Numbered from the stretch's first letter, positions 47,185-57,289 are shown. The stretch is 64,000 bases of DNA from Gigaspora margarita (GCA_009809945.1 WTPW01000421.1:176749-240748), one strand, 5' to 3'. Program-made: numbers and translations. Notes: generated by a model not told the origin, from the sequence alone.

Positions 47185-48452
47185 AGGGTCTTAGCTGGGT
47201 TGGGTCAGACCTGGGTCAGAAAAAACGTGAGTTGGGTCAGACCCAGATCAGATTTTATTCAATGATCGCAAGTAGTTGCTACATAGTAAAGTCAAAATTT
47301 TACTATGTAAATCGATAAAATCTGCTTAAGTAAACTTGTTTGAAAGAACAAAATGCATATACTTTGAAATTTTTATCCAAATTGGAGAACTTTTTATTAT
47401 TTAACTTTTAATTTTTATGTTTGTCGAACATATTTTTTAAAAGATTATCCCTTAAAAGGTTCTGCAGGCAAATTTGCCTGCAATTTTGAAAATATTTAAG
47501 GTTTTTTTAAATAAAACAACAAATAAATAATTTAGAAAATTTTTATTTTATATAATATATTATTTGAAATATATTTTATTAACTTTATTATAAAAATTTT
47601 TTAAAATTATTAAATAACTTTTAATTAATTAAAGTTCAAAGTTTGTATAACTTTAGAGTTTACTATTAAAATTTTTTTATATTTTCTAAAATTTTATATG
47701 TTCCCGAAGCTAAAAAAAATTTTGCTCTTAAGACAAGTACTAATTTTTACAAGTAAATCATAAAACTTGTAATAATAAAAATTGTAATCCTTTATATAAT
47801 CTATAAAGTTGTATTAAGAACAATAGATCTAAAATTAATATTTAAAGAGTTCGCCAAAAAGGTTTAAAATAATTTTTTAATTAAAAAATTTTTTTGAAAT
47901 TTGTATATTTTGGGCTTATAAGCAGCTATAATTTATTTTCTTATAATTTAAATACAAATATAGCAAAAATATAATCTTTATTTTCAAATATTATTGTATA
48001 AAATTTTATTTAAATATTTTAAATATTTAAAAAACTAAATCAAAGAAATGTTTATAGAAAAAATTGCAGACAAATTTGCCTGCAATTGCTTACCATTTAA
48101 GGGATAATTTTTTTGTTGAACGTAAAAATTAAAAGTCAAATAATAAAAATTTCTCTGATTTGGATAAAAATTTCAGTGTATATGTATTTTGTTCTTCTAA
48201 ACAAGTTTACTTAAGCAGAAATATTGATTTATATAGTAAAATTTAGACCTTACAATGTAGCAACTATTATTAACCCAGGTTCAACCTGGATTGGGTTGGA
48301 TTGGGCCAGACCTGGGTTGGGTTTGACATAAGGTAGGTCAGACCCAGGTCGGGTTTGATATGAGGCAGGTCAGATCCAGATCAGGTTTTGACCCAAGTGG
48401 GTCTGACTAGAGTCAGGCCCAAACCTGACCCAACCTGACATATTAAGACCCC
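47185..48452. mobile_element. GGGTC-end MITE, copy 2, inside the transposase
   Basis: The ends are GGGTCTTAGCTGGGTTGGG and the inverse CCCAACCTGACATATTAAGACCCC. The flanks TAGTAAGCTATA (47174-47185) and TAGTAAGCCAAA (48453-48464) duplicate ~12 bp of the transposase gene with two differences. The usual AT core (TAGTAAAGTC..CTTAAGTAAACTTGTTTGAA) is present, but a 655-bp insertion lies at its centre. Its insertion after the MHCLFLGISK block splits the transposase coding region. Confidence 0.85.
47449..48103. mobile_element. 655-bp element nested in the MITE, CCCTTAAA ends
   Basis: The ends CCCTTAAAAGGTTCTGCAGG and CCATTTAAGGG are inverted, each followed by a GCAGGCAAATTTGCCTGC-type palindrome. 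AT is duplicated (47447-47448 and 48104-48105). Comparison with copy 3 of the MITE (inverse of 53700-53730) gives the uninterrupted text GATTATAATTTTTTCG. The interior is A/T filler without a frame. Confidence 0.8.
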
Positions 48453-49552
48453 TAGTAAGCCAAATAGTCAGACAAAGTGACCTAGACGAAGCACATAATC
48501 AGCTAATAAACATGGCACAGTTAATTCAACAAAATTATTGCCCACACCTAATAACATCCAATATTCATTTGTCACTTCACATTAAACAATGTTGCCTAGA
48601 TTATGGTCCACCAAATGCTTATTAGTGCTATTCTTTCGAAAGGATGAATAGTTTGTTAGGATCTTATCTTACTAGTAATCAGTCAATTGAACCTAATCTT
48701 ATGTGCATTTTAATGAAAAATGCACAAGTAGAATATAGAATAAATTCTGTCAATAGTGACAAAACTAAATTACTATTTGGCTAAATTCTTTTACTTTTAG
48801 ATAAAAAAGTGCATAGAGGTTTAAAGATAACAGAAATTTTTGAAAGTAAGAATTTAATAGCATATCTGGATATGGCAGATAAAATAACTATTGGTAGTAA
48901 TATTATAGAAACAGAAAGGTATTCTGGAGAAATGCTAAGACCAATAAATGAGAATATAAATCTTCCTGATAATTTTAAGAGAATATTATTCTATACTATA
49001 TGATTTTGATCTAGATGATATGATGGCACCATCAATCGATCGAGTAATTACCCAATTTGGAAGATTAAAAATGGGAGCAGAAATATATGGATCAAAGAAT
49101 GCCATTAGATATAAAGCTGATCATATACTAGAGCAAAGTTCTTTGCTTATCGTAACAATTCTCAAGATATATATCCTGGACAAATACAATACTTTTTTCA
49201 CATAAATTTAATAATGAAACACACCATCTAGCTTATGTCCGATGGTATATGCCACATTCTTCAAAAAGATTTTACTTATCATTACAAGNGAATAATGATA
49301 AACGTTGTGATATAGAAATTTGGCAAGAAAAATTTTATGAAGAAGCAAGAGATTGTATACTCCCCATACAGAGGATATTAGGACGATTTATCCCTTCTTC
49401 ATATAAATTTCAATCTGGTAATAATCAACAAAAAATATTAGTAGTAATTCCTACAAATAAACAATTTAATATATAATTAGACTGATAGTTTATTAATTAA
49501 TATATAATTAATATCATTAATAAATATTTGTATATATAAATAATATATTATT

Positions 49553-50180
49553 GTTCTTCAAATCGATGGCATAGCAGTTATGCTCTGAGGATGCAAATCA
49601 AAAGGTTACCAGTTCAATTTTTGGTAGTGGCAAAATCGTAATTCTATGTTGTAGATCCTACTATATCAGGAGATATTAGCATAGATTAGAGAGTTTTGAA
49701 TAGACAATTCCTGTAGCAGGTTGCAGGTATTGCAGCCAATGTGGAACCTTCAGGTGGACTACTTAAAATAGGCACCAAAAGTGCACGTGTGGCTAGTTGT
49801 ACCTCATCTATATATAGTCATACCGTCAAATAATGGATGCTGTAGAGCGACGCTGCAAGTAGTCAGGATCAAAAACCTGGGGTTGTTCTTGAGTTAGAAC
49901 ACCAATTTGAATAACCAAAGTCATGAGATGTATTAAGAGGCTAAAGTCTAAAAGGATACTTCAAAAACTTGTAGTAGCATGTCTAGGCTGCGATCTGAAC
50001 CAACAGGTTTACGACTATGTGATTTAGCAGAGCTTGCTGAGAGGAATAAAGCCCAGTACAACAACCCTGCCTAGGCATTAATAGAATACCAGGTAGTTGT
50101 CTACATAATAGTTAGAACATATTTGTACTTGTACTTAAATATCTAATAAAGTAGCGCTTGGTTGTAAAGTGAAAAAAAAT
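49553..50180 (+). mobile_element. Full-length tRNA-headed SINE with poly-A and 14-bp TSD
   Basis: The head CGATGGCATAGCAGTTATGC carries an A-box-like word, and GGTTACCAGTTCAATTTT carries a B-box-like word, about 45 bp apart as in tRNA-derived promoters. The body follows (GTTGCAGGTATTGCAGCC, TGTGGCTAGTTGTACCTC), then a ~350-bp 3' part (TGTAGAGCGACGCTGCAAGT, TAATAAAGTAGCGCTTGGTT) and an A8 tail at 50172. AATAATATATTATT flanks both sides (49539-49552, 50181-50194). Partial copies lie at 34604, 35325 and 55520. The unique 3' part may be derived from a partner LINE. Confidence 0.85.
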
Positions 50181-50194
50181 AATAATATATTATT

Positions 50195-50990
50195 AAAATA
50201 ATTTATAGTTATTGTATGCATATGAGTAAATAAGTGAAATACATCCTATTTTTATAAACTGGTTGTTTAATAAAATCAGTAAAATATCTTCTATTAATGT
50301 ATATAATCAGAAATTTATCAGAAAACGAAAATAGAAAAATAAATCAATCAACAAAATATCAGTTTAAATTTAGTTTAAAAAAATTAATTAATAGAATCTG
50401 TCAAATATCATTGCATAATATATAAAATAATAAACCTATTAGTATATATCATAATGTATCAGCTAAATTAAAGATTAAATAGAGATAATTAATAGAATTA
50501 GTAAAATATCTTTTATTAATATATATAATCAGAAATATATCAGAAAACAAAAATAGAAAAATAAATCAATCAACGAAATATCAGCTTAAATTTAGTTTAA
50601 AAAAATAAATTAATAGAATCAGAAATATATCATTAAGGAGTATATAATATCATTAATTTATCATTATATATCAACATAAAATAATAAGATATCAGCCTAA
50701 TTTGGATTTATAATTAACAGTTTAACTACTCAGTATTATATCTTCTAATAATTATTAGAATATCAGTTTATATCATAAACCGATATTTAGTTGTTATATT
50801 AACCTTAATAAAATCAGCCTTTTTTGGTTTATATTTTAAAAAATTATTATGCCAACAAGATATCAGATGGCAGATATTTATATGATTATATTAATTAGAC
50901 AAATATCTTTTACTCGATTTTATGATATTTGGTTTATTACATATCATCTATAATCTTTTTTATATTGGCCTATTATATTAAAAAATTTTG
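50195..50990. repeat. Right subterminal repeats of the CACTA element
   Basis: AAAATATCAG and AGAAATATATCAG words recur. Two near-identical ~180-bp blocks (50265-50440 and 50480-50640) carry AATATCTTTTATTAATATATATAATC-type text. The zone ends with TATTGGCCTATTATATT and the terminal repeat, mirroring AGTAGGCCAATATGATATTG at the left end. Confidence 0.65.
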
Positions 50991-51291
50991 ACCAGTGATA
51001 ATTTGTTATGTTAAACAATTTTATTTAAAAAAAGTTTAGTTTACTTAATAAAAAACTGTTAATATATAGCAATTACAATAACTAAGTTTTAAAAACTTAC
51101 TATTTTCATATATATTACATTATACAATATTATATAATTTAATTATTTTAAAAGTACTACATAGAATTTTATAATCTTTTTTTATTTAAAAGATATAGAT
51201 TTAAAAAAAATTATATTTTGTTTTTAGCTTTATATTATATTATTTAGCTTTGTAAGAATATTTAAAAAGTGTTCACAATATTATGTCCCCT

Positions 51292-52265
51292 CTTTTATTA
51301 GCCTGGTATTTAGAAAAACTATCTAAATATACATAATAAGATTTATAAAAGATTATAAACAGAAGGTATAGCAACTTAGAGAAGTTGTAAGTTGTTATTC
51401 CAAGCAGCAGTTCTAGAGTAGAACCCAAATATACATAGATAGGTCAGGTTAGAAAATGTATTACTATCATAGACAAATTAAATGAAGTAAGATTTAAATT
51501 TGCATATTATTTTAAAAATTATTAAAAAGATTAGATTTTTAAATTGCATATTTGTATATCAAATTTCTATATATAAAGTTTAATTTGTGTATTTTTGGTA
51601 TAAATTTGGTTTAACAATAAGCTACCTCTTTGTTTTGATCTAAGCTACCTTATTTTTTTAAACCAAATCAATAATAAAATTGAGTACACACATGTGCAGC
51701 ATTTCAAAATAAGGATCAAAAACAAAATAATAAATAAATAAATAATAAATAAAGTAATAAAACACATTTTTTTTATTTATATATTTTTTTTTAATTTTAA
51801 TAATATCAGTTTTTTTTATCTACCTAGGTATTATTAGTCTACCTAGGTCACCTGAGTATTATTAGTCTACCTGGGTCATCTGAGTAAATTATTATATATC
51901 TCAAGTGGTGATATAATAATATTTTCTACTCAGGTTCAATCTCTAATCTAATATTGTTTTTTTTTTAATTTTAATATTGTTTTTTTTTTTAATTTTAATA
52001 ATATCTTTCCTTTAATTATCTTTTTTTTATTTAAATTTACGAGGTTTTTTTTATTTAAATTTACTTTTTTTTTTATTTAAATTTTTTTATTTATTAAATT
52101 TTTTTTATTTAAATTTTTTATTTTTTATTTAATTTTTTTATTTAAATAATATCTTTTTATTATTATTATTTTTTTATTTAATGTAATGTATTTAAACTTT
52201 TTTTATTTATTTAACAATTTATTTATTTATTTTCATTTTTTTATGGATTTATTAATTTTGTGCAC
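51292..52265. other. T-rich low-complexity region
   Basis: No gene. It contains a fragment resembling the hAT MITE of 58666 (CCAAATATACATAGATAGGTCAGGTTA near 51429), a threefold TCTACCTAGGT(A/C)..TGAGTATTATTAG repeat at 51820-51895, and long ATTTTTTTTAATTT runs. Confidence 0.5.
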
Positions 52266-52269
52266 CATG

Positions 52270-52365
52270 CACAGCTGTGCACCCTATTAAAACAAATACA
52301 AACAATAATTAGGACAACTGTGCACCCCATAGTAACAAATACAAACAATAATTAAGGTTAGGGTT
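52270..52365. repeat. Two-copy 47-bp direct repeat
   Basis: GCTGTGCACCCTATTAAAAC and ACTGTGCACCCCATAGTAAC each precede AAATACAAACAATAATTA. Degenerate TTAGGGTT-type text follows (52360-52400). Confidence 0.65.
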
Positions 52366-52839
52366 CGGTTAGAGTTGGGGTTGGTTAGAAGTAGGATTAG
52401 AATTAAATTTAAAATTTAAAGGTATCATTGCGAGAGGAGCATTTTTTGTTAAAAGTGCATTAAGGGTTACTATAGTAAAATTTTGAGATTGCAATAGGAG
52501 TTATTCTAGTAAAATTTTAAAAACATATAGGGTGCATAGCTATGCATATGCATATCTTAAATAAACCCTTTTTTATTTATTTTCTCGATTTTTATTTTTT
52601 TTATTTTTAATTATTTTTTTTCTTTTTTTTTATTTATTATTTTATTTTTTCATTATTTATATTTCAAATTTTTTTATTTATTAATTTTTTTGCTATATCC
52701 TTTTTTTAGAATGTACATAGAAAAATTGGATTGTATGATTACACAAACCTATATAAAGATAAGTAAATTTTTTATATGTTTTTTTCTTTTTTGTTCAATA
52801 CAACTTACACTAATATATTTTTTTATATTTTTTGATCTT
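52366..52839. other. AT-rich spacer, no gene seen
   Basis: Begins with a degenerate GGTTAGGGTTCGGTTAGAG run and then a T-rich stretch. Nothing coding was seen. Confidence 0.4.
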
Positions 52840-53360
52840 TTATAGTATTTTGGGAGTCTTTCTGGTACTTTTTCCAATTCTTATGATTATACAGTGTTCT
52901 TGGTAATTTGGTTGTAGTGGTTTGTGGTAATTTGACATCATTCTTTCAATGAAGTATTGGTGTTCTTGTAGTAATTTAATAGCATTTTTGTAGTGTTTCA
53001 ATAGCATTCTTGTGGTGTTTTGATGCCATTCTTGCAGTGAATTGATAGTAGTCTTGTGCTGATCTAACATTGTGGTAAATAAAGTGATACTATTCTTGTG
53101 GTAATTTGGTAGCATTTTTGTAATAAATTACATTGTTTTTTTAGTAAATAGTCAGTATTAAAGTGATGATATTCTTGTGATAACTATGATAGTATTTTGT
53201 AGTAAATTGGTGTGAATTGATAGTATTCTTGTATGCATTTTTGTAGTAAAATGATAGTGTTTTTGTAGTGATTTAATAGAGTTATTGTAGTGATTTGTAG
53301 TAAATTGATAGCATTTTTGTGGTGAGTTGAGTATGTTTGTATGCATTCTTGTAGTAAAAA
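52840..53360. repeat. Degenerate ~30-bp tandem repeat, TTCTTGTAGTAATTTGATAG type
   Basis: Some 15 imperfect units of ATTCTTGTAGTAATTTGATAGCA and TTTTTGTAGTG run through this block. The repeat keeps minus-strand frames open (products rich in QKHYHNSIKSL-like repeats), but the frames have no recognisable domain and are probably a consequence of the repeat. Confidence 0.6.
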
Positions 53361-53377
53361 TAATATAATACCTATTA

Positions 53378-54049
53378 GAGAACTTAATATGTCGAGTTGG
53401 GTCGGGTTTGGGTCTGACCCAGATCAGACCCACTTGAGTCACAACCTGACCTGGGTTCTTCCTGCCTTATGTCAAACCTGACCCAGGTCTGACCGCCTCA
53501 TGTCAAACCTGACTCGGGTCTGACCCAACCCAACCTGGGTTGAACCTGGGTTAATAATAGTTGCTACATAGTAAAGTCTAAATTTTACTATGTAAACCGA
53601 TAATGTTTGCTTAAGTAAACTTGTTTGGAAGAACAAAATGCATTTAAACTAAAATTTTATTCCAAATTAGAGAAATTTTTATTATTTGACTTTTAATTTT
53701 TACATTCAACGAAAAAATTATAATCTTTTTAAAAAATATGTTCGACAAATGTAAAAATTAAAAGTTAAATAATAAAAAGTTCTTCAATTTGGATAAAATT
53801 TCTAAGTATATGCATTTTGATTTTTCAAACAAGTTTACTTATGCAAATTTTATCAATTTACATAGTAAAATTTTGACTTTACTGTGTAGCGACTACTTGC
53901 AATCATTGAATAAAATCTGATCTGGGTCTGACCCGACTCGCATTTTTTCTGACCTGGTCTGATCCAACCCACATTTTTTCTGACCTGACCTGACCCAGGT
54001 TGGTCAGACCCGAGTTGGTTTGGGTCAGACCTGACCCAGCTAAGACCCC
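53378..54049. mobile_element. GGGTC-end MITE, copy 3 (672 bp)
   Basis: The left end is mutated (GAGAACTTAATATGTCGAGT) but matches the inverse of copy 2's right end. The right end is CTAAGACCCC. The flanks TAATACCTATTA (53366-53377) and TAATACCTATAT (54050-54061) duplicate ~12 bp. The core carries TGCTTAAGTAAACTTGTTTG and its inverse. This copy is not interrupted and serves as the empty-site reference for the nested insertion in copy 2. Confidence 0.85.
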
Positions 54050-54061
54050 TAATACCTATAT

Positions 54062-54760
54062 ATATTTTATTATATATTAAAATAAATATTGTATAATAAA
54101 ATAAAAATAATTAGAAATTTAGCAATTTCCTGATATAGTATATTTTTTTTAATAAAAAAACATATATACAAAATCATGATATAGCAAATTTATTGATTAA
54201 TATTCTTGCACAAATTTTTATTTTTTAAAGATTTTTGCAAATTTTTAAAAATTTTTTTTTAATACAGATTTTTAATAATTAATTTTTTAAAACATTTGTA
54301 CAAATCTGCACCAGTATCTGAAATTGGGTTGCAGAGTCTGTGGACTACAACAAATTTTAAATTTTCACAACCAAATCTGAAGTGCACATAAATTTGCAAA
54401 TTTTACTTATAAATTTTGATTAAATGCTTATATGCACAACAAAATTTTTATAAATTCTTATAATCTGCAATTATTTTTTTTATTAAGTTGCTGCCCACAA
54501 CTAATTTAAAAAATTGAATTTTAGACACTGATCTGCACTATAAAAACTTTCCTGATAATAAAATTTTATCTAACTGAGGTTAGGATTTTATTTTGCTTAT
54601 TTTTTTAATTTTTTGATTATAAGATATAAATTTTGCATACTGATCTTATAAAAAAGTCTTGCGTATAGCAATTAATAAAAAATTTAAAAGTTACCTTACC
54701 TATTTATATATATATTGGTTCTTCTAAAGTTCAAATTTCACTGGTAATGCATTAAAAAAA
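54062..54760. other. AT-rich, no gene seen
   Basis: Degenerate A/T text with ATTTTTAAAAATTTTT runs. Nothing was recognised. Confidence 0.4.
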
Positions 54761-55515
54761 TTAAACCTGTGTTTTGGTAACCATTTTCTTATCAATTAGT
54801 TGGTTACTACCTGTAATTTTGGTCTACCATTTTAGAATAGGAGCTTTTAGACATATTTGCATACAATTACATAGACAAATCCAAGAAACCAGAGAAATGG
54901 AAACCTATTTGGCAAGTTCTGAGTAAAGAGGTAGCAAAAATCTTTAATAGTACTACCAAAATCAGAATATCAGAAACTGGAGCTGGAGAACTATAATAAA
55001 GTAGACTCTCAGAAATAGGGTCTACCAACTTGACCACTAGAGTTATAACAGAGAAAAAGAACTTATACTATAGAAGTAGTTACCAAGAGAAGAAAGAACC
55101 ATAGTAGCATCTAATGCTAGATAGATTGGCCCTTCTGAGCTAACTGGTTTGGAAGTTTGAAATGTATTAGATAAGAACTGAAAGAAGATAGAGGTGGGTG
55201 CTAGGGTCAGAGTGAACCTTACAAGAGCAGAAATAGGTAATAGTAGTGATTTAAAGTAACTTCTAACTGCAAGTAAAGGCCTTAATGAATGCATAAGTTA
55301 GTGAAGTATAGGTGAATACCTATATAGAACAGGTACTACTCTACCAAGTTTCCTGTTAAGAATAAGCTAGATTGAACTTAGGTTTATTGAAGGAGTCCTA
55401 AGGGCTATGAAAAAGATCCAGAAAGTTCAGACTAACTATATTGTATTACAAATATACTAGTAAATCAGTTGAAATTGGTCAAAAAGTAGAAAATTAGAGG
55501 GTTTAAATAGACAAT
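54761..55515. other. Less AT-rich unclassified segment
   Basis: This segment is non-repetitive within the window and richer in G and C than its neighbours (for example GGAGCTGGAGAACTATAATA, GGTGGGTGCTAGGGTCAGAG). The longest frame is 83 codons on the minus strand (55043-55294, MHSLRPLLAVRSYFKSLLLP start) and has no recognised domain. It is followed directly by a SINE body. It could be the remnant of a retroelement or of a non-coding transcript. Confidence 0.3.
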
Positions 55516-55517
55516 AC

Positions 55518-55622
55518 TAGTATGTGGGTTGCAGATATTGCAGCTAGTATAGAACTTTAGAATGGCTACTTAAATAGGCAATTAAAAGTTGTAGGTGGCT
55601 AGTTGTACTCTTATCCAAGTAT
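55518..55622 (+). mobile_element. SINE body fragment
   Basis: GGGTTGCAGATATTGCAGCT, AATAGGCAATTAAAAGTTGT and GGTGGCTAGTTGTACTCTTA match the SINE body at 49720-49810 with substitutions. The head is missing. Confidence 0.7.
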
Positions 55623-55639
55623 AATTTCTGATAAGTAAA

Positions 55640-56035
55640 CCAAATAAATTATATGCTCCAAAACAGGCATTTTGTTATGAACGATATTTTTAAGATATAT
55701 TAAAGGTAATTTAATGATTAGATATATTATAGGCTAATATTGTATTAGCTATTTAATAAAAAATTTTTTCTATTTATATGATATAATACAGATATTTTAG
55801 ATATTTTTTAAAGATTAAAATTTATTATTAAAATATTGTTTTAATACTTGTAGAATGATATAATATCAATATTAAAAATGATTTTGGTCAATAACTTAAA
55901 GATAATTAGCAATTAAAAGAAGATATTATATTGGCTATTTAATTAAAATTTTATTTTCTTTTATATAATATTATATTAATATAGTAAATTATAGAATTGT
56001 ATGCTTGATAATAATTATTTTGTATCTAACTGTAG
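55640..56035. repeat. CACTA-like subterminal repeat fragment
   Basis: AAGATATTATATTGGCTATTTAA and GATTAGATATATTATAGGCT resemble the left subterminal zone at 40020-40170 (AAGATATTGTATTGGCTATT). No CACTG terminus is found, so this is probably a fragment of a related element. Confidence 0.45.
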
Positions 56036-56039
56036 AGAA

Positions 56040-56815
56040 GACATACTTTTCTCTTATCTTTTTCTAGCTAATACTATTAAATTTTTTATAGTAGTAACCA
56101 AGCCTGTAAAAAAATTGATAAGAGGCACTAGTATAACTTCATAGTATTTTTCTAATAATTTAGAATAGCCTCTTTTAAGTTCAAGCTATTTTGCAATATA
56201 GAATTAGCAAGTATATTTTCAAGAGCTTTACATTCAGTAGTTTTTTATAGTTGTTTTTGCTTTTCTTTAATTTTAATTTTTTTAATAGCAAATACTGTTT
56301 AATTAAAAAACAACTTGAAATCGAGGGTGATGTAAAAGCTATAATAGTAGTATTTTATAGTTTAGGTATATTAGGCCAGACCAATTTGATTCTTTGTTTA
56401 ACATAACATAAAATAACTGTAAGAGGGAGGTGGGCATTGAAAAAAAATACAAAAATAGTAATACTGCAATTTTATTGGTTGATTTTACATATATTAGTTA
56501 TATAAAATTTAAAAAATTAAGGGGGGCAAATACTATTAATTACTATTAATGTGTATTGGACTCATATAAATTTTAAAAAATAGGGGGGGTTAATGTTAAA
56601 CAAAGAATCAAATTGGCGTGGCCTTAGTAGCAATACTATTAAAAAGTTTAATAATTTTTTTTAATAAGTCAACCTTTGAAGATTCTTCTCCTAATTCTAC
56701 AATTTGTTCAATCCATCTGGCAAAAAACTTTAAGAAAGATACAGCATCAACTTTGTGTTGTCCTTATTCCATATACAAAACTCTTTCTAGCAGGGTTTAT
56801 AAATGACTCTATAAG
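56040..56815 (-). pseudogene. Unrecognised broken gene, interrupted by a MITE
   Basis: Minus-strand blocks with coding character: LLERVLYME, then GQHKVDAVSFLKFFARWIEQ and IVELGEESSKVDLLKKIIKL with FNSIATN (56625-56815), interrupted by a 250-bp MITE. They continue in frame beyond it (TTIIAFTSPSISSCFLIKQY, about 56280-56370) and then, after frame changes, KTTECKALENILANSILQNS and KLLEKYYEVILVPLINFFTG (56080-56270). In-frame stops are present in every block order I tried. I do not recognise the family. The helical, Lys/Leu-rich character and the repeat context suggest a transposon protein. Confidence 0.45.
56374..56623. mobile_element. 250-bp PIF/Harbinger-like MITE with TTA duplication
   Basis: The ends GGCCAGACCAATTTGATTCT and AGAATCAAATTGGCGTGGCC are inverted and continue through TTGTTTAACAT. 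TTA is duplicated (56371-56373, 56624-56626). GGCC ends and a TTA duplication fit PIF/Harbinger. Removing one copy of TTA and the element keeps the broken gene's frame. The interior contains two AAATTTAAAAAAT(T)AGGGGGG tracts in the same orientation. Confidence 0.82.
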
Positions 56816-56865
56816 AAACTTAGTAGAAATCTAAATTTCTTAATATGCAGTAACTGTATAGTAAC

Positions 56866-57267
56866 CAGTGTTAGAAATTTCAAACTCAAACACTGTTCTT
56901 ATGAGAACAGTATAATAACTGTAAGTGTTCTCAAACAATTATTTATTGTTCTCACTTATGCTTACTAAACAAAAAAATATCAAATCAATATAATGTTATA
57001 GATATGCATAAATATGAAGTATAACCTCAAAAAAGTAGTTATAATACCAAATTAAAATCTCAATCATGGAAAATAGATAAGAATTTTTATTAGTTTCTGG
57101 TTTAACATGAAATTATATAGCTAATTATTATATACTTATGAGAACAGTATTATTATTTTACTGTTTTTAAAAAATTTTTTAATAGTGAACAGTAAAAAAT
57201 TTATACTGTTCACAAATTTATAATAGTGTTCTCATGAGAACTCTGAGAACACTAATTTCCAACACTG
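56866..57267. mobile_element. 402-bp hAT MITE
   Basis: The ends CAGTGTTAGAAATTTC and AATTTCCAACACTG are inverted. ATAGTAAC is duplicated perfectly at 56858-56865 and 57268-57275. Subterminal TGTTCTTATGAGAACA and TGTTCTCATGAGAAC palindromes match the 4.7 kb hAT at 8205, so this is probably a deletion derivative mobilised by the same transposase family. Confidence 0.9.
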
Positions 57268-57289
57268 ATAGTAACTGCATAGTAACTAC

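Larger units (their letters stand above)
44935..49476 (+). pseudogene. Tnp2-type (Transposase_21) CACTA transposase, decayed and interrupted
   Basis: Remnant of the catalytic transposase of a CACTA element. It starts MSLSEESLEKSVCKTKK, with a Cys pair (CKYPKCQG). An acidic Ser/Asp-rich stretch follows (about 45150-45330, 45540-45640). The Tnp2 core begins about 46110: GFEELLQYSRNRN, DPTSFFTNDTLDSHI, NINWFQLFEY, IPGPNEPSKY then NHYLAPIVDELIEF, LLANDVSASRKICSH, CYHCPKCSKYNYETKR and VDPMHCLFLGISK. After a MITE insertion (47185-48452) it resumes with QQNYCPHLITSNIHLSLHIK, YGPPNAY, CYSFERMN (a DUF4218-like end) and RWYMPHSSKRFYLSLQ. In-frame stops lie at 45031, 45070, 46209, 46445, 46903 and 48623, and there are also frame changes. 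An ambiguous base occurs at 49289. The family call rests on the NDTLDSHI, PGPNEPS and GxSK blocks. Confidence 0.88.
39806..50997. mobile_element. CACTA (En/Spm) element, 11.2 kb, decayed
   Basis: The ends CACTGGTCGAAAAT and ATTTTGACCAGTG are inverted, and ATA is duplicated at 39803-39805 and 50998-51000. CACTG-type ends, a 3-bp duplication and long subterminal repeat zones are diagnostic of CACTA elements. It carries two divergent gene remnants: a Tnp2-type transposase on the plus strand (44935-49476) and a Ser-rich accessory gene on the minus strand (about 40720-42885). A GGGTC-end MITE at 47185 and a SINE at 49553 have inserted into it later. Confidence 0.92.
38805..51291. mobile_element. 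Foldback element split by TTAA and CACTA insertions
   Basis: The left arm begins GGGGGACATAATATTGTAAACACTTTTTAAA (written here as one motif in two parts: GGGGGACATAATATTG, then AACACTTTTTAAA), and the inverse closes at 51261-51291 (TTTAAAAAGTGTTC, then ATATTATGTCCCC). Inner arm words AATTTGTTATGATAAACAAA (39715) and AATTTGTTATGTTAAACAAT (51002) lie on both sides of the CACTA insertion. Without the nested insertions the host element would be only about 850 bp. Confidence 0.65.

Noticed and set aside
49567..49620. A possible tRNA gene
   Set aside because: A-box and B-box-like words are present but there is no full cloverleaf or acceptor stem, and the segment is the head of a SINE with poly-A and target duplication.
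52840..53442. Minus-strand frames of 91 and 94 codons
   Set aside because: They stay open because a ~30-bp repeat lacks stops in that frame; the second runs into a MITE.
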